Shown here: positions 1 through 7,918 of the stretch, one piece after another
Layout: each line of letters starts with the position of its first letter
Numbering within the stretch: the stretch's first letter is position 1
Source: Terriglobales bacterium
GTDB lineage: Bacteria; Acidobacteriota; Terriglobia; Terriglobales; Acidobacteriaceae
Direction of reading: 5' to 3'
Length of the DNA: 46,365 nt
Assembly: GCA_025936825.1 (NCBI GenBank)
Contig: JAICSO010000030.1
Location: 1-46,365 of the forward strand
Made by a program: the position numbers and the translations under genes
Notes under the pieces: generated by a model
What the model was told of the DNA's origin: nothing
Databases searched by the model: none
What the model saw: the letters and a program-made list of their open reading frames with translations, nothing else

Positions 1-336
1 AAATTGCAGGTTAACCACGGCACCCAGAAGGTCAGACTTCAGGTTCCGAACCGCTTTGTCATCGTGTGGCACCATCACAACACGTTCAACGCTGGCCAGA
101 GCCTCTTTCATTGCGGGAAGCATCCCCACCTTATCGTGATCGAACTTTTTGTCTGCCGGTCGTAGTTGGCCTAATTTGCGGGTTGCACGCTCGACAAGCT
201 GATCATACTTTTCCAGCAACATAATTGCCTTCGAGATGAGTTTCTCACTCTGTTTCACGCGTTCCTGAGAACGGGCGCGAGCTGCCTGTTGCCACTGTTT
301 AGCTTGACGAACTCGTGCAGTTAAATCATTGGCCAT
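1..336 (-). CDS. Hypothetical coiled-coil protein (3' part missing)
   Basis: The reading frame starts at ATG 336 and runs without a stop to the window edge, so at least 112 codons are present and the C-terminus is cut off. The product is rich in Lys, Arg, Gln and Ala, with long predicted helices in the first 60 residues and no signal peptide or membrane segment, so it is probably a soluble helical protein. It lies 20 bp downstream of the interrupted HTH regulator and in the same direction, so the two may have been one transcription unit. I do not recognise the family. Confidence 0.55.
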   Translation of the reverse strand, partial: MANDLTARVRQAKQWQQAARARSQERVKQSEKLISKAIMLLEKYDQLVERATRKLGQLRPADKKFDHDKVGMLPAMKEALASVERVVMVPHDDKAVRNLKSDLLGAVVNLQF

Positions 337-356
337 AAACGGCGTTTAGATGCTTT

Positions 357-716
357 TCAAAGCTCCTCGCGTTTTGCGGTCGTACCAAGGAACGGTTCCT
401 TGCTCTTTGCGCGAAACTCCGCTAATTCTTTCCTGAGAGTCGTCAGTCTGCATTGCAGCTCTTTTCTGTTTTTCTGCACTTCTCGCCGCAATTCCCGCGC
501 ACGTTCAAGACTACAGCGTAAGCTGTCGCGTACTCCGGATGGAAGCTTTCTGCGATACAGTATCCACGCCTTCAACTCATCTGAGTCGGCTATTACAGGG
601 CTGCGCCGGGTCTGGTTAATTCACCGGATGGACAATCCCTTACGCTCCCAGCGCTGCAGCGTCCGTACACCGTATCGAAGATGGTTGGAAATCTCTTTCC
701 AGCCCGTCAGAATCAT
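357..716 (-). pseudogene. Small MerR/excisionase-like HTH regulator interrupted by an in-frame TGA
   Basis: Reading from ATG 716 gives an HTH of the form MILTGWKEISNHL...GVRTLQRWERKGL, typical of small acidobacterial helix-turn-helix proteins in which the second helix contacts DNA. Codon 32 is TGA (621-623). The same frame then continues for 86 codons, beginning INQTRRSPVIADSDELKAWI, which is the usual continuation after the recognition helix, followed by a long charged coiled coil ending at 357. A single C-to-T change (CGA to TGA) would explain the stop. Re-initiation at TTG 575 could make a 72-residue C-terminal piece without the HTH. An opal readthrough is possible but there is no evidence for it. 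Confidence 0.7.
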
Positions 717-844
717 GGCAGGACAAAAAGCCACCTTTTGTGGCGAGATTTGTTACAACTGCATAGCCTGAAGCGTATCCTATAAGCCTACGCACCTTTC
801 CGCCAAATGGCACGACGGTCTCTTGCGCAGAGAAAAGAGACCAG

Positions 845-1030
845 ATGCGGAATCTCCTCGTACACTCGCGGTTGATCGTCGGGCGTACCCGACAAACAAT
901 CCTCCGCGCTAGAGAGACCATCCGTCGTTCTCGCGAGATTCTCAGAACGTCAAAAGAAATACAGAAGGACAGGGAAAGAAGCGCAATCTCTCGCGAATCG
1001 GCTCTAAGCGAAGTGACGGAGTCAGACTGA
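845..1030 (+). CDS. Possible small Arg-rich helical protein
   Basis: This is a 61-codon frame from ATG 845 with an AGAAAAGAG stretch just upstream as a weak ribosome site. The middle shows a heptad-like RxREx / RxSxE pattern (RARETIRRSREILRTSKEI), which suggests a single long amphipathic helix. I recall similar short Arg/Ser-rich proteins beside two-component genes in soil bacteria, but no family can be named. The rest of the 717-1066 gap holds nothing else I can support. Confidence 0.4.
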   Translation: MRNLLVHSRLIVGRTRQTILRARETIRRSREILRTSKEIQKDRERSAISRESALSEVTESD

Positions 1031-1066
1031 CTCCCGAGACATAACGGGTTCCGCACAGGCGTTTTG

Positions 1067-2281
1067 TTACATCTTTGCGACGCCACGGCATGCTATCCAG
1101 CGTCTGATCTGTTTGTAGACGGCCGACTGATTCAACAGATCCCAATGGTTAATGCCATAGGCGATCCATTGCCGAGTGGGCGCGAAAGACAATTTCAATC
1201 GAGGATCCTCGTGGTAGCCCAGAGCGCTGTTTACGGTCACCATCCCATCTCCTAAGAGTTTGTTGGACTGGCTCCCCATGTCAGCCGCGATGGCATAACA
1301 CGACACTCCTTTCGGAAGCGGTACCGCATGCCTTTGGTCGTGCGTAGGCTCAAAGCGGTCAATTCCTTGCCAATCCTCGTCGAGCAAATTGCCATAACGC
1401 AGATCGGTAATACCTGCGCTGCGGAGTTTCGCCAAACGAGCGAATGGAGCCGTATACGCGGTGAGTCCCAGACAAACGTTCAACCAATGGCCGCCGCGCT
1501 CCAGTAGTGCGCCATGGTGCGGCGTACCCAGGAAGATGAGCTTGTGCAACTGTTGCGGCCAAGTTTGGCCCTCCGAAATGCCGTAGTGGTACGCACTACG
1601 GGACACTAGCCCTCCCATACTGTGGGCAATGATCGCGAACTCTTTCAGCGGTGTCGGCCATTCGCGGAGAAGGGCCTCGAGTAAAGTGGCGAATGCGCGT
1701 CCGTTCGTGGAGGTGTGCAAACCGCTGTTGTAGTGGAGATAGACGGGTGTATACCCCAGGTCGCGGGCCATTGCCACCCCAAAATCGCGACCGCTCCGCG
1801 TCCATTCCAGATCGTTCATGCACAAACCATGCACAAACACGACGAGCTTATCGCGCGGCTGAGAAAAGGCGGCAGCCAGGGCTTGCCTTTCGAGTGTCAA
1901 GGGCTGGCCATTGCAACGGAGGCGCATGGTAATCGCAAGCGGGTTGCCGGTCGACGCGAGGTAGTCACCCATGATTCCGTTCACCGCTGCCAGGACGGCT
2001 TCACGTTCACTCGAACTCCCCTTGTCAAGTTCTGGCGCGAGTTGGGTGAGAGCGACGTCGGTCGTGTCGCTCGCCAATCTGGTTACTGCGCGAACACCGT
2101 TGAAAACAACCGGCGCAAATACGCTTGTGAGTTTTTGCACTGGCGTGCCGAGAATACCAGGGGAGCAAGCGATCCTGTTTTGCAGAGCCTCGGTCAGGTC
2201 GGTGATTCCCATCGTTACATCAGTTGACAGGCGGTTGAGCCCAACAAGATCGGAGAGATGGACGTGATTTTTTCGGCTCAT
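1067..2281 (-). CDS. Alpha/beta-hydrolase, PGAP1/lipase-like
   Basis: The product is about 404 residues. Counting from the longer upstream start at 2320, the fold shows an oxyanion strand VFVHGLCMN at 161-169, the nucleophile elbow AHSMGG (Ser234), a GTPHHG motif near 266, and likely acid and base residues Asp358 (GDGM) and His392 (INHWDL). GTPHHG together with AHSMGG is typical of PGAP1-like and triacylglycerol-lipase hydrolases, which cleave ester bonds. No signal peptide is obvious, so a cytoplasmic or membrane-associated enzyme is likely. The start at 2281 is preferred because CGGAG sits five bases upstream; ATG 2308 or a start at 2320 are alternatives. The substrate cannot be read from sequence. 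It is transcribed alone. Confidence 0.85.
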   Translation of the reverse strand: MSRKNHVHLSDLVGLNRLSTDVTMGITDLTEALQNRIACSPGILGTPVQKLTSVFAPVVFNGVRAVTRLASDTTDVALTQLAPELDKGSSSEREAVLAAVNGIMGDYLASTGNPLAITMRLRCNGQPLTLERQALAAAFSQPRDKLVVFVHGLCMNDLEWTRSGRDFGVAMARDLGYTPVYLHYNSGLHTSTNGRAFATLLEALLREWPTPLKEFAIIAHSMGGLVSRSAYHYGISEGQTWPQQLHKLIFLGTPHHGALLERGGHWLNVCLGLTAYTAPFARLAKLRSAGITDLRYGNLLDEDWQGIDRFEPTHDQRHAVPLPKGVSCYAIAADMGSQSNKLLGDGMVTVNSALGYHEDPRLKLSFAPTRQWIAYGINHWDLLNQSAVYKQIRRWIACRGVAKM

Positions 2282-2320
2282 AGCGGCTCCGTGCAGCGAA
2301 AATGCCATCTGGTTTCGCAA

Positions 2321-2688
2321 GGAACCGTCAGCTGAGGGCGGCAGGATGCGGAAAGGAGACTGTCTCTTATGCTACTCCCTTACCCTCAGAAATACCGATA
2401 CATTCTTGAATGGGCGACAAGCAACGCGGCGGAAAAATCTGATCTGCTGAAGTCAAGAAAAGCAGTCCAAAGGCAGCGTTCCTCAGAGCAATCTTAGCGC
2501 ATTAAATCGGAGAGGTCCTCAGTGTAGCGGACGCTTCGACAACTTGCTTGTATTTCGTGGTTTCGATCAGTGTAGCCTCCAAAAGTACGCGCTCTTCCTC
2601 CCATCACCTACATGTATTAAAGCGAGCAGTTCGGCTGCACTTGGTATTGGCTGAAAGCGGTGCAAACGCTCTAATTAACCAGTAGCAA
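2321..2688. other. Intergenic region without recognisable gene
   Basis: Divergent spacer between the hydrolase and the small genes that begin at 2689. Every frame is short and no strong hairpin or terminator was seen. It presumably carries both promoters. Confidence 0.5.
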
Positions 2689-2895
2689 ATGGTGGAGGAG
2701 CACAACTTGAGTCCTCAAGAATTGCAGGGAAAGTATACGGTCGCATTGAGAAGAATTGGCGGCGAAACCACCTCTGCCGATCGGCACACACCGATTTTCC
2801 AGCGTGGAGCACACCTAACCGAGCAGCAAGCTATTCAAGAAGCCGCCAATGCGCTGACGGCCTTGTGGAAGATCAGCAGAACCAACAGAACCTAA
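2689..2895 (+). CDS. Small hypothetical protein
   Basis: This frame of 68 codons encodes a hydrophilic protein with no membrane segment. The residues LSPQELQGKYTVALRRIGG and a later LTEQQAIQEAANALTALW helix look like real coding sequence, not a shadow. No convincing ribosome site precedes ATG 2689, and GTG 2692 is an alternative. It lies 39 bp upstream of the next co-directional gene and may share its transcript. Function unknown. Confidence 0.45.
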   Translation: MVEEHNLSPQELQGKYTVALRRIGGETTSADRHTPIFQRGAHLTEQQAIQEAANALTALWKISRTNRT

Positions 2896-2934
2896 CCGTC
2901 GCGATGTATTCAACTTCGTAGTGGAGGGCGCCAA

Positions 2935-3390
2935 ATGCGGAAACGAATTGTCAGTTCGGCAGCTGCTCAGGAACAAGAGCGAAGGTGGTTGGATCTAGAA
3001 CACGCCGCGACAGTGGAAGTCACGTCAGAGGATAAGGATTTTCCAATAGAATCCTCGCTATCGCTGGAAAGCGGCCAAGGCTGGCGTGCAGCCGCACCGG
3101 GCACGCAAACAATTCGGCTTCTTTTTAATGAGCCTCAAGACATACAATGCATCTCGCTGGTGTTCGAGGAGGACAAGGTAGAACGGACGCAAGAATTCGC
3201 CTTGCGGTGTGGCGGCCCTTTGCGAGAGCTTATACGCCAGCAATGGAATTTCAGCGCACCTTCGTCGATCCGAGAAACGGAAGAGTATCGCGTCCAGCTT
3301 TCGGATGTCACCATACTCGAACTGACAATCGTGCCTGACATTGCTGGCGGTGCTGCGCGCGCGTCTCTCAAGGGATTGCGACTAGCTTAG
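2935..3390 (+). CDS. Conserved hypothetical, discoidin/carbohydrate-binding-like beta protein
   Basis: The 151-residue product starts with ATG 2935 behind GTGGAGGGCG, a good ribosome site. It has the pattern of a conserved family annotated as carbohydrate-binding or hypothetical: WLDLEHAATVEVTSED near 20, then IRLLFNEPQDIQCISLVFEE, RTQEFALR, and WNFSAPSSIRETEEYRVQL. This resembles an F5/8-type jelly-roll with alternating beta strands. No signal peptide or membrane segment is visible. The assignment to a jelly-roll fold is inference from strand pattern; the ligand is unknown. Confidence 0.7.
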   Translation: MRKRIVSSAAAQEQERRWLDLEHAATVEVTSEDKDFPIESSLSLESGQGWRAAAPGTQTIRLLFNEPQDIQCISLVFEEDKVERTQEFALRCGGPLRELIRQQWNFSAPSSIRETEEYRVQLSDVTILELTIVPDIAGGAARASLKGLRLA

Positions 3391-3412
3391 AGTACCTAGT
3401 CCCCAGAGAGGC

Positions 3413-3763
3413 TTGCCGGATGGGAGGACTCTCGTCAATTGCGTTTACGTGGATGCCGGGAAGATTCTTCTCCAGCATCTATGCTACAAACAAATGGACG
3501 CAGCCGGAAGAAACGAGCGTATGATCAAAGTAATGACCTACCTTGCGGACCACCTTTTCAGCCTTCGACAAGAAATTGCGCACTTGCAGAACATGAATAA
3601 CCACTACGTTAGCAAAACCGAGCACAGCCCACTCGATGAATCAGCGCTGGAATTGCGCACGGTGAGATTGCGGCAGATCAAGAAAGAGCTAGCGGATATG
3701 CTGATCCGGCCCAAGGACGCGAAGGTGTGGTGGGAGAGACTTTCCAAATCCCGCATCGCCTAG
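3413..3763 (+). CDS. Small helical hypothetical protein
   Basis: The open frame is 116 codons from TTG 3413, but better starts are ATG 3494 or ATG 3521, the latter preceded by GGAAG about ten bases away. The conserved-looking part begins MIKVMTYLADHLFSLRQEI and ends with a helical, Lys/Arg-rich tail (LRQIKKELADMLIRPKDAK). It is probably a soluble coiled-coil protein. It follows the gene ending at 3390 by a short gap and could be in the same operon. Function unknown. Confidence 0.45.
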   Translation: MPDGRTLVNCVYVDAGKILLQHLCYKQMDAAGRNERMIKVMTYLADHLFSLRQEIAHLQNMNNHYVSKTEHSPLDESALELRTVRLRQIKKELADMLIRPKDAKVWWERLSKSRIA

Positions 3764-3778
3764 AGCGCGAAGCCCCAG

Positions 3779-3976
3779 CTAATCCTGGTCTCTGCGGATT
3801 TTCTTTCGGGCACGCTTGCGCGCCAGAGCTTGTTTTACGCGTCGCTTTGCACCCGGTTTTAGGTAGAAGGAGTGACGCTTCACTTCCTTGATAATGTCCT
3901 CGGTCTGCACCTTGCGCTTGAAGCGTCGCAAGGCGCTCTCGATGGACTCACCTTCCTGTAATCGAACTTCTGCCAA
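3779..3976 (-). CDS. rpsU: 30S ribosomal protein S21
   Basis: The 65-residue product is a clear S21: AEVRLQEGESIESALRRFKR, then KEVKRHSFYLKPG and a Lys/Arg-rich tail ending RARKKIRRDQD. S21 sits on the 30S platform near the anti-Shine-Dalgarno sequence and helps initiation. The best start is TTG 3976, because a perfect GGAGGT lies six to seven bases upstream and translation then begins (M)AEVR as in homologues; the ATG at 3994 would add a non-conserved CGGVSL extension containing the ribosome site itself. The gene is monocistronic here. Confidence 0.95.
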   Translation of the reverse strand: MAEVRLQEGESIESALRRFKRKVQTEDIIKEVKRHSFYLKPGAKRRVKQALARKRARKKIRRDQD

Positions 3977-4277
3977 GGAAACACCTCCACACAACTTTGA
4001 ATATTCAACCTTACTCTATCTTGCTCATGGAAGCCGTTATTTCGGCTACGGTTTGTGCAGATCCGGCATCTTCGGGATTGCCGAGACGGACGTTCAGAGC
4101 ATGCTTGCGAATCGCACGCTGACTACTCTGTCCGGCGAGACTCGTTTAGCAAGGGTGTTGCCACGAACGCACAACTGGGGATTAACGCGACATTAGGCAA
4201 GGAGCATCGACTGCCGGCGCCCCGGTTCGCGGCATAATGAGTGCTCGCCTCTGATCGTCGTGCTCCGGCTTCGCCGT

Positions 4278-4412
4278 TCAGTTTCCCGATCCACGAAGCC
4301 ACCTGCGTTGTTCTTTAGACCGCCTGCGTCTGATCAGAACAAAGATGACACAGCCCGCCAGGAACATGGCCGACACCACTGCCGCAAGATATATATCGTA
4401 TCGTGCTTCCAA
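4278..4412 (-). CDS. 44-residue single-helix membrane microprotein
   Basis: This gene starts at TTG 4412 behind GGGGAGGCAGG, an almost ideal ribosome site, and follows an in-frame TAA. The product has a short acidic N-terminus, one membrane helix (YLAAVVSAMFLAGCVIFVLI) and a basic tail RRRRSKEQRRWLRG, so it should sit in the inner membrane with the tail inside. A second copy with the same layout (D-x-YL, F-x-AGCVI, RRxRR, RRW) lies at 31537-31656, which supports both being real. Function unknown. Confidence 0.65.
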   Translation of the reverse strand: MEARYDIYLAAVVSAMFLAGCVIFVLIRRRRSKEQRRWLRGSGN

Positions 4413-4507
4413 ACCTGCCTCCCCGAATTATGAGCGGACTCATACCCTCCACAGTTTGAAGCAGTTCCGTAGAAGAAACTGAGCACAATGGCTCACTCGA
4501 CCACGGT

Positions 4508-4524
4508 GTTCAATACTGACCATC
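4508..4524 (+). promoter_or_regulatory. Copy of recurring motif upstream of zinc-ribbon gene
   Basis: GTTCAATACTGACCATC lies 25 bp before ATG 4550. The same sequence with two changes lies before the paralogous zinc-ribbon gene at 15419. It fits the window-wide consensus described in the findings. The binding protein is unknown. Confidence 0.5.
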
Positions 4525-4549
4525 ACGACCGAGGAGCCTGTGGTAAACA

Positions 4550-4759
4550 ATGGCTATGGCGAAAAGGCTCTGTCTTGACTGCGGAGGCGAACTGGTCATG
4601 GCGTTTCATCCTAGTGAAAAGGCATGGCACGCTCCGGGTACGGGGGTTCCCCCCACGCAAGTTGCACGTTGGAGATGCGGTACCTGTGGAAACAGCTTCA
4701 CCGCTGAACAACTCCGCTCTGTTAAGGTGCTGAAATCTGCAGCCGTCGAGCAAGCCTAG
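4550..4759 (+). CDS. Small zinc-ribbon protein, CGGEL family copy 1
   Basis: The 69-residue product has two knuckles, CLDCGGEL near residue 8 and WRCGTCGNSFTAEQLR near 42, which should bind one zinc ion. Two paralogues with the same layout lie at 15419-15700 and 24611-24952. ATG 4550 or 4556 can serve as start. The recurring upstream motif is at 4508. Such single zinc ribbons often bind nucleic acid or proteins, but no specific role can be assigned. The stop codon falls inside a hairpin at 4755-4776. Confidence 0.75.
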   Translation: MAMAKRLCLDCGGELVMAFHPSEKAWHAPGTGVPPTQVARWRCGTCGNSFTAEQLRSVKVLKSAAVEQA

Positions 4760-4776
4760 CAAACAACCTTGCTAGG
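4755..4776 (+). terminator. Hairpin at the 3' end of the zinc-ribbon gene
   Basis: CCTAGCAA and TTGCTAGG form a perfect 8-bp stem around a six-base loop, followed by TTTCAG. The T run is short, so it may be a weak terminator or an mRNA-stabilising hairpin. The TAG stop codon lies in the left arm. Confidence 0.4.
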
Positions 4777-4842
4777 TTTCAGTATGTCCAAGCTAAATCT
4801 GATCAATCCTGCAGCAGCACCGCTCTATCCGCTACTTGACCC

Positions 4843-5043
4843 CTAAGCGGACTTCAATACTTTTCCGCACTCCAAACAGCAAGTCTCGTATCGGGGCGTG
4901 ATGAGTCCGCAGAATGGGCAAATTCGCTGTCTGGCGAAATCGCCGTCGTGCCTTTCGAAGCCCAACTTCTCTCTCAATGCGGCACTCATGAAAGCGCGGG
5001 CGCTGCGAATCCGAATAAGCAACGGGTGAAGAATAGAAGACAA
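4843..5043 (-). CDS. Small zinc-ribbon protein
   Basis: The frame encodes up to 66 residues. The C-terminal half holds two knuckles, CPFCGLITPRYETCCLECGK, a classic short zinc ribbon, preceded by a helical segment ALREKLGFERHDGDFARQ. The start may be TTG 5043, which has AAGGTG about ten bases upstream, or ATG 4989 with no clear ribosome site. It follows the gene at 5112-5339 in the same direction. The overlapping longer frame (4832-5140) lacks the zinc pattern and is a shadow. Confidence 0.6.
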   Translation of the reverse strand: MSSILHPLLIRIRSARAFMSAALREKLGFERHDGDFARQRICPFCGLITPRYETCCLECGKVLKSA

Positions 5044-5111
5044 GATTGCATCTCACCTTGCAGAACTCCGACCGGGAGGCAGCAAACCGACTTCGCCAGA
5101 ACGAAAAAACA

Positions 5112-5339
5112 CTAACCTGACCACAGCCGAAGTTTCTCAATATTCATGCGAGGGTGTCGCTTGAGAAGCCACCGCAATCTCCGCTGGGGGATGCTCTCGG
5201 CCCAGGACGGTTTCTGTTCTGGCTCATTTATGCTTATGGAATTCATGGCGTCGTGCGTCTCAGAAACTGCCGGAGAATCTCCATGATCGGGCTGATAAAA
5301 AACTCGTAAAACAATGTTCGCAGTGGATGCTTCATGCAC
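5112..5339 (-). CDS. Small hypothetical protein
   Basis: The 75-codon frame starts at GTG 5339 with AGGTGAGGTG immediately upstream, a strong ribosome site. The product is hydrophilic, with a basic helical end (PQRRLRWLLKRHPRMNIEK). It is downstream of the secreted repeat protein, 109 bp away, and upstream of a zinc-ribbon gene, all on the minus strand. Nothing identifies its function. Confidence 0.45.
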   Translation of the reverse strand: MHEASTANIVLRVFYQPDHGDSPAVSETHDAMNSISINEPEQKPSWAESIPQRRLRWLLKRHPRMNIEKLRLWSG

Positions 5340-5448
5340 TATGGCACCTCACCTAGTAGGTAACTTTCCTGCTCTGAGCGCCGCATTTCGCGTGAGTGAC
5401 GAACGTCCTCCGTCCTTGTCAATGCGGCGGGTGTGATGACTGTTGTCA

Positions 5449-6255
5449 TTACAATCCATCCTTTGCCTCGCCCGCGATCGTCCCCAGTTCTGCAGCCGTG
5501 AGTCGTGAACGATCGCAAAATCCATAGCCGCTCACGCATGCCTTGTAGTTGCGGCGATGTTCAGCTATCGCCAGCACACCAGCCTCGGATGCCGTCAGCG
5601 CTGAGTAGTCGCAGGTCTCCATGCCCTCTTTGCAGGCGACAAGGTTCCGCTGGTGTTCCCCTGCTACAACTTTGGCGGCCTGCTCTGGACTCAGCCGAGA
5701 GCGGTCGCAATCGCTCCAGCCACTCATGCAGCTGGAGAAATTATGCTGAAGTTGAGCAGTGTCAGCTTGACGTGCTTCGATGGCGGACAACTTCGTGCGA
5801 TCGCAGGGTTCAATCGCACCTCTGCAATTCGCCAGGTTTCTCTCACGCTTCGTTGCGGCAACGTCAGTCGTTTCGGACCGAGTCAGCTCGACATCATGGC
5901 AAGGCTCTACAGCAATCTTGCAGTCCTCGACCCTGCGGTCCCGCTCCATTGCGCTGACGCGCTGCGCTTCCTTGACCGTCAGCCGGGAATGATCGCAAGA
6001 TGTAAATCCGTTCTCACAATTAGAGACATTGCGCTGGTGCTCCGCAACCATGAGCGCAGTCAACTCCGCCTCGGAAAGCTTTGAGCGGTCACAATAGCCC
6101 CATCCGTTTCGACAATCGGAAACGTTCCGCTGGTGATCGGACATGTCAGCCTGCTGTGCAGACAAGACGGCTGAAAGAAAGATGAAGCAGAGCACAGCTA
6201 CCTGGAAGAAAAAGTTGTGTTCGCTGATCCGCATAACAGCCTTTGTTCTCACCAA
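5449..6255 (-). CDS. Secreted protein of seven 32-residue CX6C repeats
   Basis: The 268-residue product has an N-terminal signal sequence (hydrophobic stretch about 15-33, ending LSAQQ). Residues 38-261 are seven consecutive repeats of exactly 32 residues. Each has Cys at repeat positions 11 and 18, giving Cys 48/55, 80/87, 112/119, 144/151, 176/183, 208/215 and 240/247. The consensus is roughly EHQRNxxxCxxGxxxCDRSRL then T-x-x-EA. The paired cysteines suggest one disulfide per repeat in the periplasm or outside, and the helical character suggests a solenoid; both are inference. I recognise no named domain. The start may be TTG 6255 or GTG 6252 (GAGAGGT upstream). A copy of the recurring motif lies at 6363. 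Confidence 0.85.
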   Translation of the reverse strand: MVRTKAVMRISEHNFFFQVAVLCFIFLSAVLSAQQADMSDHQRNVSDCRNGWGYCDRSKLSEAELTALMVAEHQRNVSNCENGFTSCDHSRLTVKEAQRVSAMERDRRVEDCKIAVEPCHDVELTRSETTDVAATKRERNLANCRGAIEPCDRTKLSAIEARQADTAQLQHNFSSCMSGWSDCDRSRLSPEQAAKVVAGEHQRNLVACKEGMETCDYSALTASEAGVLAIAEHRRNYKACVSGYGFCDRSRLTAAELGTIAGEAKDGL

Positions 6256-6362
6256 TTCACCTCTCGAGTCATATGCACCTAACTCTGAATTGCACGGGGC
6301 GTACGCGATCTGACAGAGACTAACGTTGTTGCACCTCTAGGGTGGCACACGTGGGACCCGAT

Positions 6363-6382
6363 GGCTGGTCTGAATTGCTCAC
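6363..6382 (-). promoter_or_regulatory. Copy of recurring motif upstream of repeat-protein gene
   Basis: On the minus strand this reads GTGAGCAATTCAGACCAGCC, about 108 bp before the repeat-protein start. Eighteen consecutive bases (TGAGCAATTCAGACCAGC) are identical to the copy at 25929-25948 upstream of the SYLF gene. Confidence 0.55.
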
Positions 6383-6471
6383 TCTGAGATGAGCTTTTCG
6401 CGTCAAAAGCCAGGCACTTTTGCGAGCGGGCGCAGCCAGGAAACGAGACTCTCAGTGAGAAAAAGCGCTAA

Positions 6472-7154
6472 TCAGTCCAGTAGAACCACATTCAGAAGCG
6501 AGCTGTGGACTTGCAGGCCACCTTCCAAGCCGCCGGCGTAATGAATGAACCCCAACTTTCTGAACCGATTCATAAAGAAGCTCACACGTGAACGCGTAGT
6601 GCCAACCATCTCTGCCAGGGTCTCTTGGCTGATCTTGGGGACGACCGTCTCTGGAACTCCCTCTTTTCCAAAATGCGCGAGCATAAGAAGGACACGCGCA
6701 AGTCTTTTCTCACTGGAATTAAAAAGGTGGTCCACCAGGTCTTCTTCGTAACGAATGTTGCGTGCGAGCAGATACGCTACGAACATGTCGGAGAAGGCGT
6801 GCTCTCGGTGAAGCACATCCATCATTGCCTTCTTGTCGATACGTAGGAGCTTGCAGTCTGTCAGTGCCGACGCTGATCCTATGCGCAGGGTCTGACCGGC
6901 CAGAGAGCCTTCCCCGAAAAAGCTGCTTCACCCAATATTGCAATAGTCGCTTCTTTGCCGGTCTTAGAAACTACAGTGAGTTTTACTCTACCCTTCTGAA
7001 TATAGAAGATGGCATCCGCCGCGTCGCCTTGGGCAAAGATCGGATGCTTTTTTAATACGGTGATGCTCTTCCTGCCTTCTCCAAGGGTCGCCAGAAAAAC
7101 CTTAGGGTCGAATGCACGGCTCGCCTTGTCAGCAGAAGAGCGCATCAAAGTCAT
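6472..7154 (-). pseudogene. Crp/Fnr-family regulator with one frameshift
   Basis: Two frames together encode a complete Crp/Fnr protein. The first (start 7154) carries the cyclic-nucleotide-type domain through FAQGDAADAIFYIQKGRVKL to EAAF. The second carries the end of that domain, the dimer helix and a winged-helix motif (ISQETLAEMVGTTRSRVSFF) to the stop at 6472. They join if one T is restored in the run that appears as AAAAA at 6917-6921 on the plus strand. The intact paralogue at 30506-31186 is very similar throughout. Either the gene is inactivated or the base is a homopolymer sequencing error. A truncated 91-residue effector domain would be made as written. Confidence 0.85.
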
Positions 7155-7572
7155 TCTATCGCCAATATGCCAAAACCAGCCGAATCACTCCCGAACTTGG
7201 TGTCACCGTTGGATTCAGCGCCCTCCATTCCCACGGGAAAAAGTCGCAAGCCGCCTATTTGCGGGCGTAAATCTATCCACAACTCTCGCGTTATGAAACT
7301 GACCAGCATCGAGAAGTACAGGGCTCGGCGCAGAAAAGCGCCGGAAGAGCAGAAATAGACCGTCCTTTCTAACTATGTTGGTCGCGAGCTCGACTAGACC
7401 GATGCGTGCTGTAAACAAAGGACATTTCGCTGAGATCGGAAACCAGATTGCTAACGCCGGTGTTCCAGCGTAGCATCAGACTAGTGGGACTGGACCGAAG
7501 TGTCGTGCGCAGGCTCGCACCAATCTCCAAGCAAGCTGCGCAACTTTGAAGATCACCCTCAAGACTGAGCTC

Positions 7573-7875
7573 ATGACCAATATTTTTGTCGGGAATCTCG
7601 ATATCACGGCCACCGAGCAACAACTGCGAGAACTTTTTTCGGCACACGGAGCGGTTGAAACTGTCACGATTGTCAAGGACCGGGACACTGGTGAGCCACG
7701 CGGTATCGCTTTCGTCGAAATGGCACAAGCGACCGAAGCTAAGGGCGCAATTGGCGCGCTAGATGGGCACGAACTCAATGGGCGTCCCATGCGCGTTAAC
7801 GAGGCTCGTCCGAAAGCGCAGCCGGGCCCGACACGTGATTCCGGCATGAGAGGTCATCGGCGACACAACATGTGA
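7573..7875 (+). CDS. RRM-type RNA-binding protein
   Basis: The product of about 100 residues is a single RNA-recognition motif. RNP2 is NIFVGNL at residues 3-9 and RNP1 is RGIAFVEM near 43-50, followed by a short Gly/Arg/His-rich tail. Bacterial proteins of this type bind single-stranded RNA and are often cold- or stress-induced. ATG 7573 is preferred because translation then begins MTNIFVGNL as in the family; the longer frame from TTG 7546 adds nine residues. The long leader, 7155-7572, contains no other gene I can support. Confidence 0.9.
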   Translation: MTNIFVGNLDITATEQQLRELFSAHGAVETVTIVKDRDTGEPRGIAFVEMAQATEAKGAIGALDGHELNGRPMRVNEARPKAQPGPTRDSGMRGHRRHNM

Positions 7876-7918
7876 GCTGCGAGCGTGGCATTTTGCCCCT
7901 GCTCGGGAACGGATCATC

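Noticed and set aside
5112-5539. 66-codon minus frame at 5339-5539 as separate gene
   Set aside because: It overlaps the end of the repeat-protein gene in another frame and has no pattern; the GTG gene at 5112-5339 is better supported.
5653-6084. Plus-strand frames of up to 150 codons opposite the repeat protein
   Set aside because: They are antisense shadows of the repeats and lack ribosome sites.
7167-7358. 63-codon frame between the broken Crp gene and the RRM gene
   Set aside because: No ribosome site and no recognisable pattern; the basic end could be chance.
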